A DNA stretch of 64,000 nt, from the NCBI GenBank assembly GCA_018261905.1, contig JAGTRU010000021.1, positions 1 to 64,000 on the forward strand, read 5' to 3'. Below the pieces are notes generated by a model, which did not search any database, was not told the origin of the DNA, and worked only from the letters and a program-made list of their open reading frames with translations. This document shows positions 1-9,100 of the stretch, piece after piece. Positions within the stretch are counted from its first letter, which is position 1, and each line of letters begins with the position of its first letter. The position numbers and the translations under genes are program-made. This DNA comes from Pseudomonadota bacterium. Lineage in GTDB: Bacteria; Pseudomonadota; Gammaproteobacteria; Burkholderiales; Rhodocyclaceae.

Positions 1-417
1 GAAATGGAAATCCTCGCCGATCAGTCGGTGACGATCACCAGTTCGAACGACGAGATTCACATCCTGGCGAAAGAGAAGATCGTGCTGCAGGCCGGGCAAT
101 CCTCGGTGACGCTGGAAGGGGCGAACATCACCTTTGCCTGCCCGGGGACGTTCTCGGTTAAGGGGAGTGGAGCGGCGTTTATGGGGCCGGGGAGTGATCC
201 GGCTCAGACGGAAAAATTGCCGGATTCCAGGGCAAAGCTGTTTGATGAGGCCTTTGTCCTAAAAGATAAAGAGACGGGAGTCCCCTTGGCGAATATGCCC
301 TACAGAATCAAATTAGCTGATGGTAGCTACCAAGAAGGCATAACCAACGACAAAGGACAAACGCATTTAATTTCTGCTGCCGACGCCGAATCCATCGCCT
401 TAGAACTCCTCTTATAA
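1..417 (+). CDS. vgrG: VgrG type VI secretion spike protein, C-terminal part
   Basis: Only the C-terminal end of the gene is inside the window; the frame is already open at base 1. The first 60 or so residues are short beta-strand repeats typical of the VgrG needle/DUF2345 tail (TITSSNDEIHILAKEKIVLQ). They are followed by a segment resembling a transthyretin-like domain (FVLKDKETGVPLANMPYRIK, then GITNDKGQTH), which in other VgrG proteins forms a platform for cargo effectors. The next gene starts 12 bp after the stop, which fits a vgrG-effector operon. VgrG forms the trimeric tip of the type VI needle. The spike assignment rests on the tail alone, so the subtype cannot be given. Confidence 0.8.
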   Translation, partial: EMEILADQSVTITSSNDEIHILAKEKIVLQAGQSSVTLEGANITFACPGTFSVKGSGAAFMGPGSDPAQTEKLPDSRAKLFDEAFVLKDKETGVPLANMPYRIKLADGSYQEGITNDKGQTHLISAADAESIALELLL

Positions 418-429
418 GGCAATTCGATT

Positions 430-2595
430 ATGCCAAGCACCCAATATAAATCCGTCTCCACCTCGACGCTTAGCCCTACAGACAACCGGACTCGCAAGGA
501 AGTTCTCATAACCCCCCCCGCGCCAGAACCCGGTATCCGCCTGGAAAGCACGTTCGCCCACGACCAATTGACCGGTTTTGCCAAGCGCAGCGCCAAGGGC
601 GAATTCATCGCGCTAGTAGCACCCATCTTCGGTTATGACCTCCCTGCGTACACATACCTCAAACTCTACGAAGGCCTGCGCAACGGTTTGATCCCCAATG
701 CCAAGATCGTGGTCATGAGCGGGGGCCATTTCCCGGCCGCCTTCGACAACAAATCGCGTGAGATTCGTGTACACCGGCGAGCAGCCGAGCGCGCCGCAAC
801 AAACGACCGCGAAGCCTGGCAACTGCTCATGGTATTGATGCACGAATTCGGCCATTACGTTGACTGCGTGCTACGTCAGGATCTTGCCGACAAGGCTGCC
901 GATGGCACGCCAGGGGTCGCTGCTGACGCACCGGGCGACGAAGGCGCCAAATTCGCCTACCAGATCGCCGCCTTCGATTTCGAAAACACGTCCGAAGCCA
1001 TCTTCGCAGATTACGCTGGGCCAACTTACGGCGGCCCGCTGAAGGTCGACTACAGCGTGGCGCAAAAGGCCATCCGCCTCGCCCAGGACCAGGAGGCGCA
1101 GCGCAAGGATGGCAAGAAAGGCTCGCTGGAGTTCTTCGGCGCTGGCCGTGGTGAGCATGCAAAAGAACACCCGAATGAGTCCTTCGGACATGAATCGGTC
1201 GAGGACACGCTGAAGGATAGCGCGCCCATGTATCGGGAATTCCTCAAGGGCGATAGCCTCCGTAAGCAGATCTACTTCGGCAACTGGCTGCGCGATTTCT
1301 CGCAGATTTGCGACCCCAAGATCGTGCGCAAGCCGGGGGATGCCAAGGACCTTACACGCTATATGTCGCGGGAAGCCTGGACCAAGATCATTGCCGTCTA
1401 CGCCGAAGCAAAGTTCGTCGCAGACCCATCCGAAAAGCCCATTTACCTGGTCACCCCGGCAATTCTGGGTGTCTATCGGCCAACCGAGCATATTGACAAC
1501 CCCACCAATAATGACCCGAAGGCACCGGACCCACAAACGGTGGACCCGGACTTCGAACCCTTGCCCACGGCCCAATACCTGGCCGTCGACCCCGCCACCT
1601 CGATGAAGCGCTACATCGTCGCCTCGCGGGCATACATGCAGGGCGAACTCGACCGGGCCGCGAGTCTAGGGCCGACGCCGGAAGGCTGCCGCCACTTCGG
1701 CGCTGCCTTGCATGTGCTTGAAGACTATTTTGCCCACAGCAACTTTATCGAACTCAGCCTGCGTAAAATCGGCTACGGCAAAGTACTGCCGTGGACTTCG
1801 CCCGCGGCGGGCAAACATCACTACCCGGTAGTGACCGGCATGTTCGCTTCGGAAGACGTCATTGCCAGCACAGCGGGCATGATCGGCGATACCTTCTTCA
1901 AGGTGAAATGGGAGTTCGAGGCCAGCATACCAGGCAAGCGCACCATGGGCGACCGCGTCACACTGATCGTGCTCGGCGAGCACAACGACCCGACCTATCT
2001 CAAGAGTTTCGAGCAATACCTCCAGATACGCGACGCCTGGGCCAGCACGCCCGGCCATCAGTACGCAGAGGGAGCGATACACTACACCATCGGCACCATC
2101 GGCAACCTCTATAACTTCGTATTTAACAGCCTGCTCAAGCTCATGGGCAACAGCGTCAGCGACGAGCAAGTCTATCTAGCCGGCGACCCCAACACCAACG
2201 GATCCACCAACCCGACCCACTCGCAACTTGCCAAGGATCACGACAACCATCCCTTCCATACTCTGGGCGTACTGCTGGCCAAGAAGGCCGTTACAGAGGT
2301 AGGTAAGGTCATGGCAGCACACTGGAACGGGGATGCGACAGCCAACCCCGGTGAGGTAGCGGCAAGCTACTTCGTACATCCGTTCGACTGTTCGTGGCAG
2401 GATCCATTCGTCACAAACTGGGCGCACCAGCACCCGGCACAGGTGAAGACTGGCGAATCTGCAACCAAGCTGGAAGCGCTACACAAGGCCCACGAGAAAG
2501 AAGTGCAGGCCGCCTGGGACTACCTGAACCGCAACTACGAAGAAATCTTCGGCGCAAAAGACCAAACCACGAAAATCGCGGGACCAAGAAAATGA
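430..2595 (+). CDS. Putative T6SS effector: HEXXH metallopeptidase-like region plus HET-C domain
   Basis: A 721-residue protein directly behind vgrG, without a signal peptide, as expected for cargo loaded on the spike. Near residue 138 it has HEFGH, a HEXXH zinc-protease signature, in a helix followed by YVD. From about residue 275 it resembles the HET-C family: YFGNWLRDFSQICD near 285-300, then ALHVLEDYFAHSNFIEL with H428, E431, D432, H436 and N438 in a metal-site-like arrangement. HET-C proteins act in fungal incompatibility, and bacterial members are often found beside vgrG. The target (membrane or protein) is inferred, not shown. The next gene overlaps the stop codon by an ATGA junction and encodes a secreted protein suited to immunity. 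Confidence 0.72.
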   Translation: MPSTQYKSVSTSTLSPTDNRTRKEVLITPPAPEPGIRLESTFAHDQLTGFAKRSAKGEFIALVAPIFGYDLPAYTYLKLYEGLRNGLIPNAKIVVMSGGHFPAAFDNKSREIRVHRRAAERAATNDREAWQLLMVLMHEFGHYVDCVLRQDLADKAADGTPGVAADAPGDEGAKFAYQIAAFDFENTSEAIFADYAGPTYGGPLKVDYSVAQKAIRLAQDQEAQRKDGKKGSLEFFGAGRGEHAKEHPNESFGHESVEDTLKDSAPMYREFLKGDSLRKQIYFGNWLRDFSQICDPKIVRKPGDAKDLTRYMSREAWTKIIAVYAEAKFVADPSEKPIYLVTPAILGVYRPTEHIDNPTNNDPKAPDPQTVDPDFEPLPTAQYLAVDPATSMKRYIVASRAYMQGELDRAASLGPTPEGCRHFGAALHVLEDYFAHSNFIELSLRKIGYGKVLPWTSPAAGKHHYPVVTGMFASEDVIASTAGMIGDTFFKVKWEFEASIPGKRTMGDRVTLIVLGEHNDPTYLKSFEQYLQIRDAWASTPGHQYAEGAIHYTIGTIGNLYNFVFNSLLKLMGNSVSDEQVYLAGDPNTNGSTNPTHSQLAKDHDNHPFHTLGVLLAKKAVTEVGKVMAAHWNGDATANPGEVAASYFVHPFDCSWQDPFVTNWAHQHPAQVKTGESATKLEALHKAHEKEVQAAWDYLNRNYEEIFGAKDQTTKIAGPRK

Positions 2596-3353
2596 AAACA
2601 CGCCGCATTCTGAGCGCCTTGGCACTACTGCTGTTTGGCGGACTCGTCCAGGCAGAAAACGATCACTTGCTTCAGGATGCCTGGAAGCGGGCGGCGGCGA
2701 TGGCTGCCAAGCAGGCGCGGGAGATAGAGAGCTTAGGCAAGCCCCGCATCATCAAGAAGGGCGCCAAGCCAGAGATCATCATCCAGGGCGAAACCATTAC
2801 TATCAATGGTAAAAAACTAGCTATTGGCGACACACTGGAGAAATGGACAGAAGCTATCCCTGGAACACCGAATTGCGAGGCTGTTAAACTTGGTCTAGGC
2901 AAAAAGAATATTAGTTGCCGATGGGAACTTTTAGGTATAGAAATCGCTACATTTGAAATTGATTCGGTTGAGAAAAGCCCTAAATTCGTTGGCGGCATGG
3001 GCATTTATATTAACTTTGAATTCGATCCCTATGCCGGTTTGGTAACAACACGTCCCGACGGCACCCCGATTTCGCCGCCTCAGAAAACCCACCCTGACCA
3101 TCCATTCCCGGGCTATCTGGAAATCGATGGCTACGGCATCAATTCCAAAACGGAGTTCTGGGAAGTGCTCCGTTCAATAGATCCCAAACGCAATGTTTAC
3201 TGTGGAATGCGAGATTGCAGCCACCCCGAAGGTCTTCTGGGAGGAAGGGAACACTTGTCCTTCCGACTAAACAATACCAGCTCACGGGGCAACATTTACG
3301 AGATATCGATTTGGACGACAGCACCAAATCCCTCCATTACCGATCAGAAGTAA
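2592..3353 (+). CDS. Secreted protein, probable T6SS immunity or partner protein
   Basis: The ATG overlaps the stop of the effector gene (ATGA), which decides this start over longer upstream options. The 253-residue product begins with a clear Sec signal peptide (MKTRRILSALALLLFGGLVQA) and would be periplasmic. A central segment (ITINGKKLAIGDTLEKW) resembles small domains found in secreted proteins beside T6SS effectors (possibly the DUF7738 family; recalled, not searched). Translational coupling to a toxin-like gene and export to the periplasm both suggest protection from, or chaperoning of, the effector. A direct immunity role is inference. GC content falls along this gene towards the AT-rich region downstream. 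Confidence 0.6.
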   Translation: MKTRRILSALALLLFGGLVQAENDHLLQDAWKRAAAMAAKQAREIESLGKPRIIKKGAKPEIIIQGETITINGKKLAIGDTLEKWTEAIPGTPNCEAVKLGLGKKNISCRWELLGIEIATFEIDSVEKSPKFVGGMGIYINFEFDPYAGLVTTRPDGTPISPPQKTHPDHPFPGYLEIDGYGINSKTEFWEVLRSIDPKRNVYCGMRDCSHPEGLLGGREHLSFRLNNTSSRGNIYEISIWTTAPNPSITDQK

Positions 3354-4346
3354 ATGCAACAACATCTGCAAGAAATCAAAAGAAAAATTGAATGTAGGCC
3401 CGATAATGAAAATATCATCGTACGCGGTTGGTCTATTTTTTTCCTTTGTGTTTTACATACCGCTGCATGGAGTGCGCAAATGTCCGATAAAGTCGCTCAA
3501 GATTATATAGAACTCTTTAAAAATAATAAAAACTATTCGGGAAGCCCAGTTGGTATAGTTATCAATTACAAAATTGACGCTAACTCTCTTCTCGTTCTTC
3601 GCAAGGGGCTAGCAAGTGAAAATTCAGATGTACGAGAAAAAATAGTCTATTTGCTTAAAGACCTTGACGACCAAACGGTTCAGAAACCAACAAGCGTGCT
3701 AAAAACTGAGCAAATTATCGAAATTCTGTCCGTGGAAGGTTTGTCAAAATACGATGCCGCTCGTAATGCATCAATTAATATTTTGATAAATTGGTGCACT
3801 CAAGCAATGCTTGAAAAATATAATAAATATTATGCAAAAGTGCTAGAAACGGCGCCAGGAGAATCGTTGTTCCTACTTATTGCTAAAGCAAAAGCCATTC
3901 AGGCAAAAAACACGGTTATTAACTTGCATAAAACAGAGCGATGGAAAAGCGATCCCTATGCAGAAATTGCTGCTGCGGCCTTGGGAGACACGCAAATAGA
4001 GGATAAATATATTGCAATGGCACAGAAAGCGGCCGATGGCGATAGTCTTACAGATGCGTTAAGTAATCTAAAATCTATTGGCACCAGGCGCAGCCTCCAA
4101 GTTGTCGCATCATTTTTGCGATCACCATTGGTTAGCGGCCCTCTAAAAATTTCACTCCGCATAAACGCATTAGAAGCCTTGAGCTATAACTTTCTGAACG
4201 AACCCGTTCTGAGGACATATAACATTAACTCTCAGGATGATTATCTCGCTGCAGAAAGATTTTGCGAAGAAACGCTAGGCGTTCGTTTTGAAGGACCTCT
4301 CCCCCCATTCTATGTTGATACGCCGCTCCCAACGCCTCTCCGGTAA
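3354..4346 (+). CDS. HEAT-like helical repeat protein of the T6SS cargo cluster
   Basis: A 330-residue ORF starting right after the preceding stop. A hydrophobic segment at about residues 23-42 (VRGWSIFFLCVLHTAAWSAQ) could be a signal peptide or anchor; a shorter start may therefore be used. The rest is alpha-helical with HEAT-like pairs (SENSDVREKIVYLLKDL; DAARNASINILINW; SLTDALSNLKSIGTRRSLQVV), a fold common in immunity and scaffold proteins. The gene is visibly AT-rich compared with its GC-rich surroundings, which suggests horizontal acquisition. I do not recognise a named family. Position suggests a second immunity-type protein for the upstream effector. Confidence 0.6.
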   Translation: MQQHLQEIKRKIECRPDNENIIVRGWSIFFLCVLHTAAWSAQMSDKVAQDYIELFKNNKNYSGSPVGIVINYKIDANSLLVLRKGLASENSDVREKIVYLLKDLDDQTVQKPTSVLKTEQIIEILSVEGLSKYDAARNASINILINWCTQAMLEKYNKYYAKVLETAPGESLFLLIAKAKAIQAKNTVINLHKTERWKSDPYAEIAAAALGDTQIEDKYIAMAQKAADGDSLTDALSNLKSIGTRRSLQVVASFLRSPLVSGPLKISLRINALEALSYNFLNEPVLRTYNINSQDDYLAAERFCEETLGVRFEGPLPPFYVDTPLPTPLR

Positions 4347-4401
4347 CACTTTCCCTGCATTTTTAACTAACGACAACTAGGATGTTATATTTGGCCTATA
4401 A

Positions 4402-4554
4402 ATATCAATTGGTTGCGTCGTGCATTATCCCGCGACAGGGGCAGCCAACAGGTCTGGCGATGAAATATGCAAAAGCGCTAAGTCACGAGGATTGCTGAAG
4501 AAAAGATGGGTAATTCCGCAAACAACAACCATTAAATTTTGGGAGCTAAAATGA
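4402..4554 (+). pseudogene. Remnant of a Tae4-like amidase effector C-terminus
   Basis: A short open frame with no start of its own that ends in TIKFWELK and a stop overlapping the next ATG. The same FWELK ending and the same 16 bases around the junction (TGGGAGCTAAAATGAA) recur before the Tai4-like gene at 5509. In Tae4 amidases the last residues commonly read FWEL or similar, so this looks like the tail of a duplicated effector whose body is gone. The call rests on the duplicated tail, not on a full domain. Confidence 0.4.
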
Positions 4555-5216
4555 AAGTGGGCGTTGTGCGTGTCAGTAAATTTTTTGTTTTTTTTATCTT
4601 GGCGCTTGCTGCAACAACTCATGCAGCAGGGACAGATAACTGCTCTCTTTCAAACGATAGCATAGCGACCTTGGATTTTAATTGCTTTGATCGCAAAGGA
4701 AATGATTTGCAGGTAAAAAAAGAGTATTTGAAAAATATCCGTGGCGAAAAGAAATTCCCTATCATCATTCACATAACCGATCCCTTCGAGGGAGTTGTGG
4801 TTAATCGGGAAGGGATGGTCATCACACGGGGAATTTATTACTCAACCCAAGAAAATTTCACTTATGGATTTATTTGATATAGACAGAAAGCATCAGGTAA
4901 ATGTGGGTATGTTTCTACAAAAACCCTAAAAATAGCAATTCCGGCTCAGTGGGATGAGTGTGGTCGGTTTTATCATGGAAGTGCAACTGTTTGTAATGAC
5001 TGCAAAAATTACTGTTCTGATATTGATTGTTACACTTCGAGTTTTTTTGGAGGACAAAGTTTTGTTGTGAATAAGCTTGGAAAAATAATTCGTGCTTTTA
5101 CGAACAAGACAATAGAAAATTTTTGCCCACAAGATAATTTTTCGAACAATAATCTAGACAAAAATCCGCCATTTATTAGTTGTGATTTGGATCTGCATGT
5201 TCCATTGGAACGGTAA
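4551..5216 (+). pseudogene. WG-repeat secreted protein interrupted by an in-frame TGA
   Basis: The frame from ATG 4551 (signal peptide MKVGVVRVSKFFVFFILALA, then cleavage near THAAG) stops at a TGA at 4875-4877 and continues in the same frame to the TAA at 5214-5216. If the TGA were TGG (Trp), the product would be 221 residues. The part after the stop contains a textbook WG-type repeat (GYVSTKTLKIAIPAQWDECGRFYHGSATV) and several cysteine pairs. The truncated 108-residue product lacks it. The gene sits where an immunity gene would follow the FWELK effector tail. A nonsense mutation is the simplest reading; a sequencing error is the alternative. Confidence 0.65.
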
Positions 5217-5512
5217 GCAGGGAGGACTCAACCGGATATTTTACACTATGGGATAACGAGGATAAGAAGAATATATCATTCTGGATTAAGGGTGAAACCA
5301 GGGATAAAGACAGAAAGTGGGAAGGGACGACAGGAAGTTTGTTATACGTGGGCACGAATCTTGAGGAAAACAAACCTTGAGGAAAACAAACCTTGAGGAA
5401 AACAAACCTTGAGGAAAACAAACCTACAAGCAATGAATTTTATTTTTGGCACGCATCTAGTCAATACAATAGTGGAACAACTTCAGCCGTTTCTTTCTGG
5501 GAGCTAAAATGA
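5186..5512 (+). pseudogene. Decayed Tae4-like T6SS amidase, C-terminal remnant
   Basis: In the frame leading into the Tai4-like gene the sequence reads STGYFTLWDNEDKKN, then a 16-bp tandem repeat, then NEFYFWHASSQYNSG and SFWELK before a stop overlapping ATG 5509. In Tae4 amidases a G-x-x-x-LWD segment and a terminal FWEL are characteristic. The N-terminal catalytic part is absent, with the frame closed upstream by a TGA at 5183, and a further in-frame TGA at 5378-5380 is created by the tandem repeat. The fragment is therefore dead. It partly overlaps the end of the WG-repeat pseudogene. Confidence 0.5.
5360..5423 (+). repeat. Four perfect tandem copies of a 16-bp unit
   Basis: The unit CTTGAGGAAAACAAAC is present four times without a mismatch (5360-5375, 5376-5391, 5392-5407, 5408-5423). 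It lies inside the Tae4-like remnant. Three extra units add 48 bp, which keeps the downstream frame but introduces a TGA in the first junction. Perfect identity indicates a recent slippage expansion. Confidence 0.95.
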
Positions 5513-5925
5513 AAAATTCGGTTATTGCAAAAATAATTTTTTGCATAATTCCTTGTATTGGCGCCACTGCTCTAGCTTCAAAAAAATACGACTACATCAA
5601 TGATCTCAGAGAAATTTCTCTGCAAAATTGCCTAGACAATAATTATGAAAAAATTGGTGCATATAAAAGGCGAGATTTGCATGACGCTTCTTTTTGGGTC
5701 TATCCATACGGGAAAGAAGATACGGCTTCTATAGAAACAATGATAAAGCTTGATGAATATATAAAAAAGCAGACAGGAGATTTTCATAAGGAATTTATTT
5801 CAGTAAAAAGCGAAGGTGATTCGGCGCCACAAAATGCAGTTTTTGCTCGATGTATGGGTTTTTACAAATCAAAACAACTTAGATCGTTCGTAAAAAATCT
5901 ACTAATCCCAAAAAATCGTCCTTAA
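5509..5925 (+). CDS. Tai4-family T6SS immunity protein
   Basis: A 138-residue protein with a signal peptide (MKNSVIAKIIFCIIPCIGATALA) and therefore periplasmic. The mature part follows the Tai4 pattern: LQNCLDNNYEKI near residue 37, then RRDLHDASFWVYPYG, a central helix, and RCMGFYKSKQLRSFVKNLL at the end, with the paired cysteines of the family. Tai4 proteins bind and block Tae4 peptidoglycan amidases. Its cognate effector directly upstream is a broken remnant, so this is an orphan immunity gene that could still protect against attack by relatives. The start is supported by GGGAG 5 bases upstream and by overlap with the remnant's stop. Confidence 0.75.
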   Translation: MKNSVIAKIIFCIIPCIGATALASKKYDYINDLREISLQNCLDNNYEKIGAYKRRDLHDASFWVYPYGKEDTASIETMIKLDEYIKKQTGDFHKEFISVKSEGDSAPQNAVFARCMGFYKSKQLRSFVKNLLIPKNRP

Positions 5926-6176
5926 GGGAATGCCGGTCGGCGAGGTTCAAATTGCATGGTGCGGCGAGGCGGCGAAATGCATAATTCATAAATTCCAGAA
6001 GGTTTGCCTAAATTTTGAGCAAGATTTGTTCTTCTAACGTCTTGTGATTGATTGTTGTCTAGCAAGCTAGCTACAAAGAATGCCATCTATGGTTTCGGAC
6101 ATATCTTGATTGCGCCTACGTTGAGGTCAAGGGGGCTGATGCCTTCCATGATCGCGCCGCCCTGAGCCGGCCGGTG

Positions 6177-9100
6177 CTATTTCTGACCCTCAGCTTTTTT
6201 CCCTTCCTCCCCCGTGCTTTCTCGCCCAAAGCTCAACGTGTAGAAAAGATCGATCGCATTGTCGCTGCCGGCCCGGCCGACGATGGAGATGCGGCGGCTG
6301 AGGTCGACGGTCAGCTTGACGATGCTTTCCGCCTTGCCCAGCGTCTGCTCGTAGGAAAGCAGGGCTTTCGAGGAGAGGCGTTTGCCGACGCTGAAAATCT
6401 GCTGGCCGGTGTTGTTGCTGCTGTCGGTGCTGCTGCCGGCGATCCGGCTGCTGGCTTGGCGGCCGCCGAGGTCGCCGATCTGGCCGGTGCGGACGCCGAA
6501 TTCATCGACCCCGAAACTCTTTTTCAAGTGCTGGACGAGTCCGCCCGAGTCGTTGCCGAGCAGGCCGCTGGCCGCCGAGAGAAGAACGCTGGCGTCGCCG
6601 GCACCCATTTGCTCGGGGCCGTGGCCGAGGACCAGCCAGGCCAGTTTTTCGGCATCCGGTAGATCGGGGTCGGAGATCAGGCGGACCACCGGTCGCCGCA
6701 CGCTGCCGCTGATCTGGACGCCGGATTCGACGCTCAGGCCCTGGCGTACGGCGCGTACATCGAGGCCGGGATTGTCGAGCAGGCCCTGGAAAGTGAGGAC
6801 GCCGCGCTCGATGGCGAGTTGTTGGCCGTAGGCGTCGAAACGGCCGCCGACGGTGCGGATGTTGCCGCTCGCGCGCGGCAGGTCGCGGCCGCTGGCCCGC
6901 AGGCGGATGTCGCCGACCAGGCGGGCGGCAAGGCCGGCGCCGGAGAACAGGAAATGGCGACCGAGTTCGGTGCTCAGATCGATGTCGAGTTTCGGGCGCA
7001 GGCCGGCGGCCTTTTCGCCGGCCGGTCGCTTGATCACCACGTCGTCGGAAAGTTGCGGCGTGCCGCCCTTGGCCAGTTGCCAGTAACCGGCATCGACCGC
7101 CAGTTTGCCGCGGGCGCCGAGTGTCGCGTTCTGCCAGGTCAACCGGCCGTCGCCGGAGACGGCAACCCACTGGTCGGGCAATTGCCAGGCGCCAAGGCGT
7201 TCGAGGTGGAAATCGAGAAAGGCCTGGTCGGCGCCCAGTTGGCGATCGATCGCCATTTCGCCGGAAATTTCCAGGCGCCCCGGGCGCTCGCCCAGTTTCG
7301 CCGCTTCCTCCTTAAATGCCAGACGAAATGGCTTGGGCAGCGGTTGCAACAGGCTGTCGAAGCCGAACTTGACGATCCTTAGCCGGTTGTTGGCGAGCGC
7401 GATGTCGAGTTCGCCGTGCGCCAGGTTGAGGCCCTGTTCGGGTAGCCGCAGGGCCAGTTGTTCGCCCTTGAAACGGCCATTGGCCAGCGGCTGCCTGGGG
7501 GTGCCGGCCAGTTTGAGTTCGCCGCTGAAGTGGCCGGCGCTTTGCCATGGTTCGCCGATCAGTTCGGCCAGCCAGCCAAGGTCGGCAATTTCCGTGCTCA
7601 GCGTGCCCTGCCAGGGGGCCTGGCGGTCGACCGCCCAGGCGCCGAGCAGGCCGGCGTTGAAGCTGCCGGCCAGGCGGCCGAGCCGGCTGCCGCGGGCGCT
7701 CAGGCTGGCCTGCAGGTGCCGTTGGTCGGCCGTGGCTTGCAGCGTCGCCTGCCAGTCCAGCGGTTGGCCGGCCAGTTGCGCCGGGCCCAGGCTCCAGCCG
7801 GTGCTGGCCACGTGCAGTGCGGCCGGCGCCGTCAGGCGGAAATTGCGGGCTTTGTCGGCCGCCAGCAACTCGGCTTGCTGCGCTTGGCCACGCCAGCGCC
7901 AGCCGTTGTTTTCATTGAACAGTCCGCCGTCGGCCGCCACGGTCAAATGGTTGCGGCCGGCCAGATCGGCGCTGGCGGTGAGGCGGTGCGCCTGCGTGCT
8001 GCCGTTGCCCTGAACCTGCAGTCGTTTGAGCAGGCCGGGTTGCTCCGGGGTTTCCAGGGTGGCGATGGCGAGTTCGAGGTGCAGCGGCGAGTTGGCTTCG
8101 CCGCCGGCGGCGCCCGTCAGTTCCAGATCGCTCAGGCGCCATTGACCGGGTTGGCCGAGGCGGCTGGCATGCAAGCGGCCGCCGAGTTGCGCCTGGCTGC
8201 CGCTGCCGCTTAGTTCAAGATGGCCGTTGATGCCGCCTTCGAGACCGTAGGGGGCGAGTTGTGGCGCGTCGAGATCGACCGCCAGCGTATCGCCGGGGCG
8301 GCCGAAAGCGCCCCGGGCGGTGAGCCGGTTGGCGCCGGCCAGCAATTGGATGTCGGCCAGCGGGATGTGTGGCCAGGCAATTTTCAGGCGGCCCTGGCCG
8401 CTGACCGGCTGGCCGGCCCAGCGCGAGTCGGTGAGGGCGAATTGGCCGTCGATCAGCGGCTGTGGCGCCAATTTGCCCTGGGCGCTGAAGGTGGCGTTGA
8501 TCTGCGCCGCCGCGACCCGGGCAAAACGGCTCGGGTCGAAGTGGCTGAGTTCGCCGGTGGCGCTGAACGCCATTTCCTTGCCCAGGGCCAGGTCGCCCCG
8601 GGCGGTCAGTTTGGCCGGGCCGGCCGCGAGTTCGAGCCGGGGCAGGGTGATCCGGCCGGTGGCCTGGCTGGCTTCGGCCTGCAGGCTGAAATTGTTGTCT
8701 TTCAAGGCCAGTTTCAGGCTCTGCCGGTTGGCGCCGAGCGTCGCCGAAAGAGGGCCGTTGAGACTGGTCGGGCGCAGGCGGGAGACAAACCGGCTGGCGT
8801 CCAGCCGCTTTGCCGTCAGTTCGAGATGTAGCGCCCGCTGCTGCCAGCGGCCGCTACCGGCCAGGCTGCCGGCGCCGGGCAAGGTGGCCCGGAGATCGTC
8901 GAGACGGGCGCTTTCGCCCTGCCAGTCGAGCTTGCCGCTGAGGGCGGTGAGCGGCAGGCGCTGGTGGTCGAGGGGGCCGGGAATACGATTGTCGATCGAG
9001 AAATTGCCGGCTACCCCATCACCGGCCGGCTTGATGTCGGCGCGCAGTTGCAGGCGGGCGCTCGGCGCGCCGCGCTGCCAGAGGGCCGGGTCGAAGTCGT

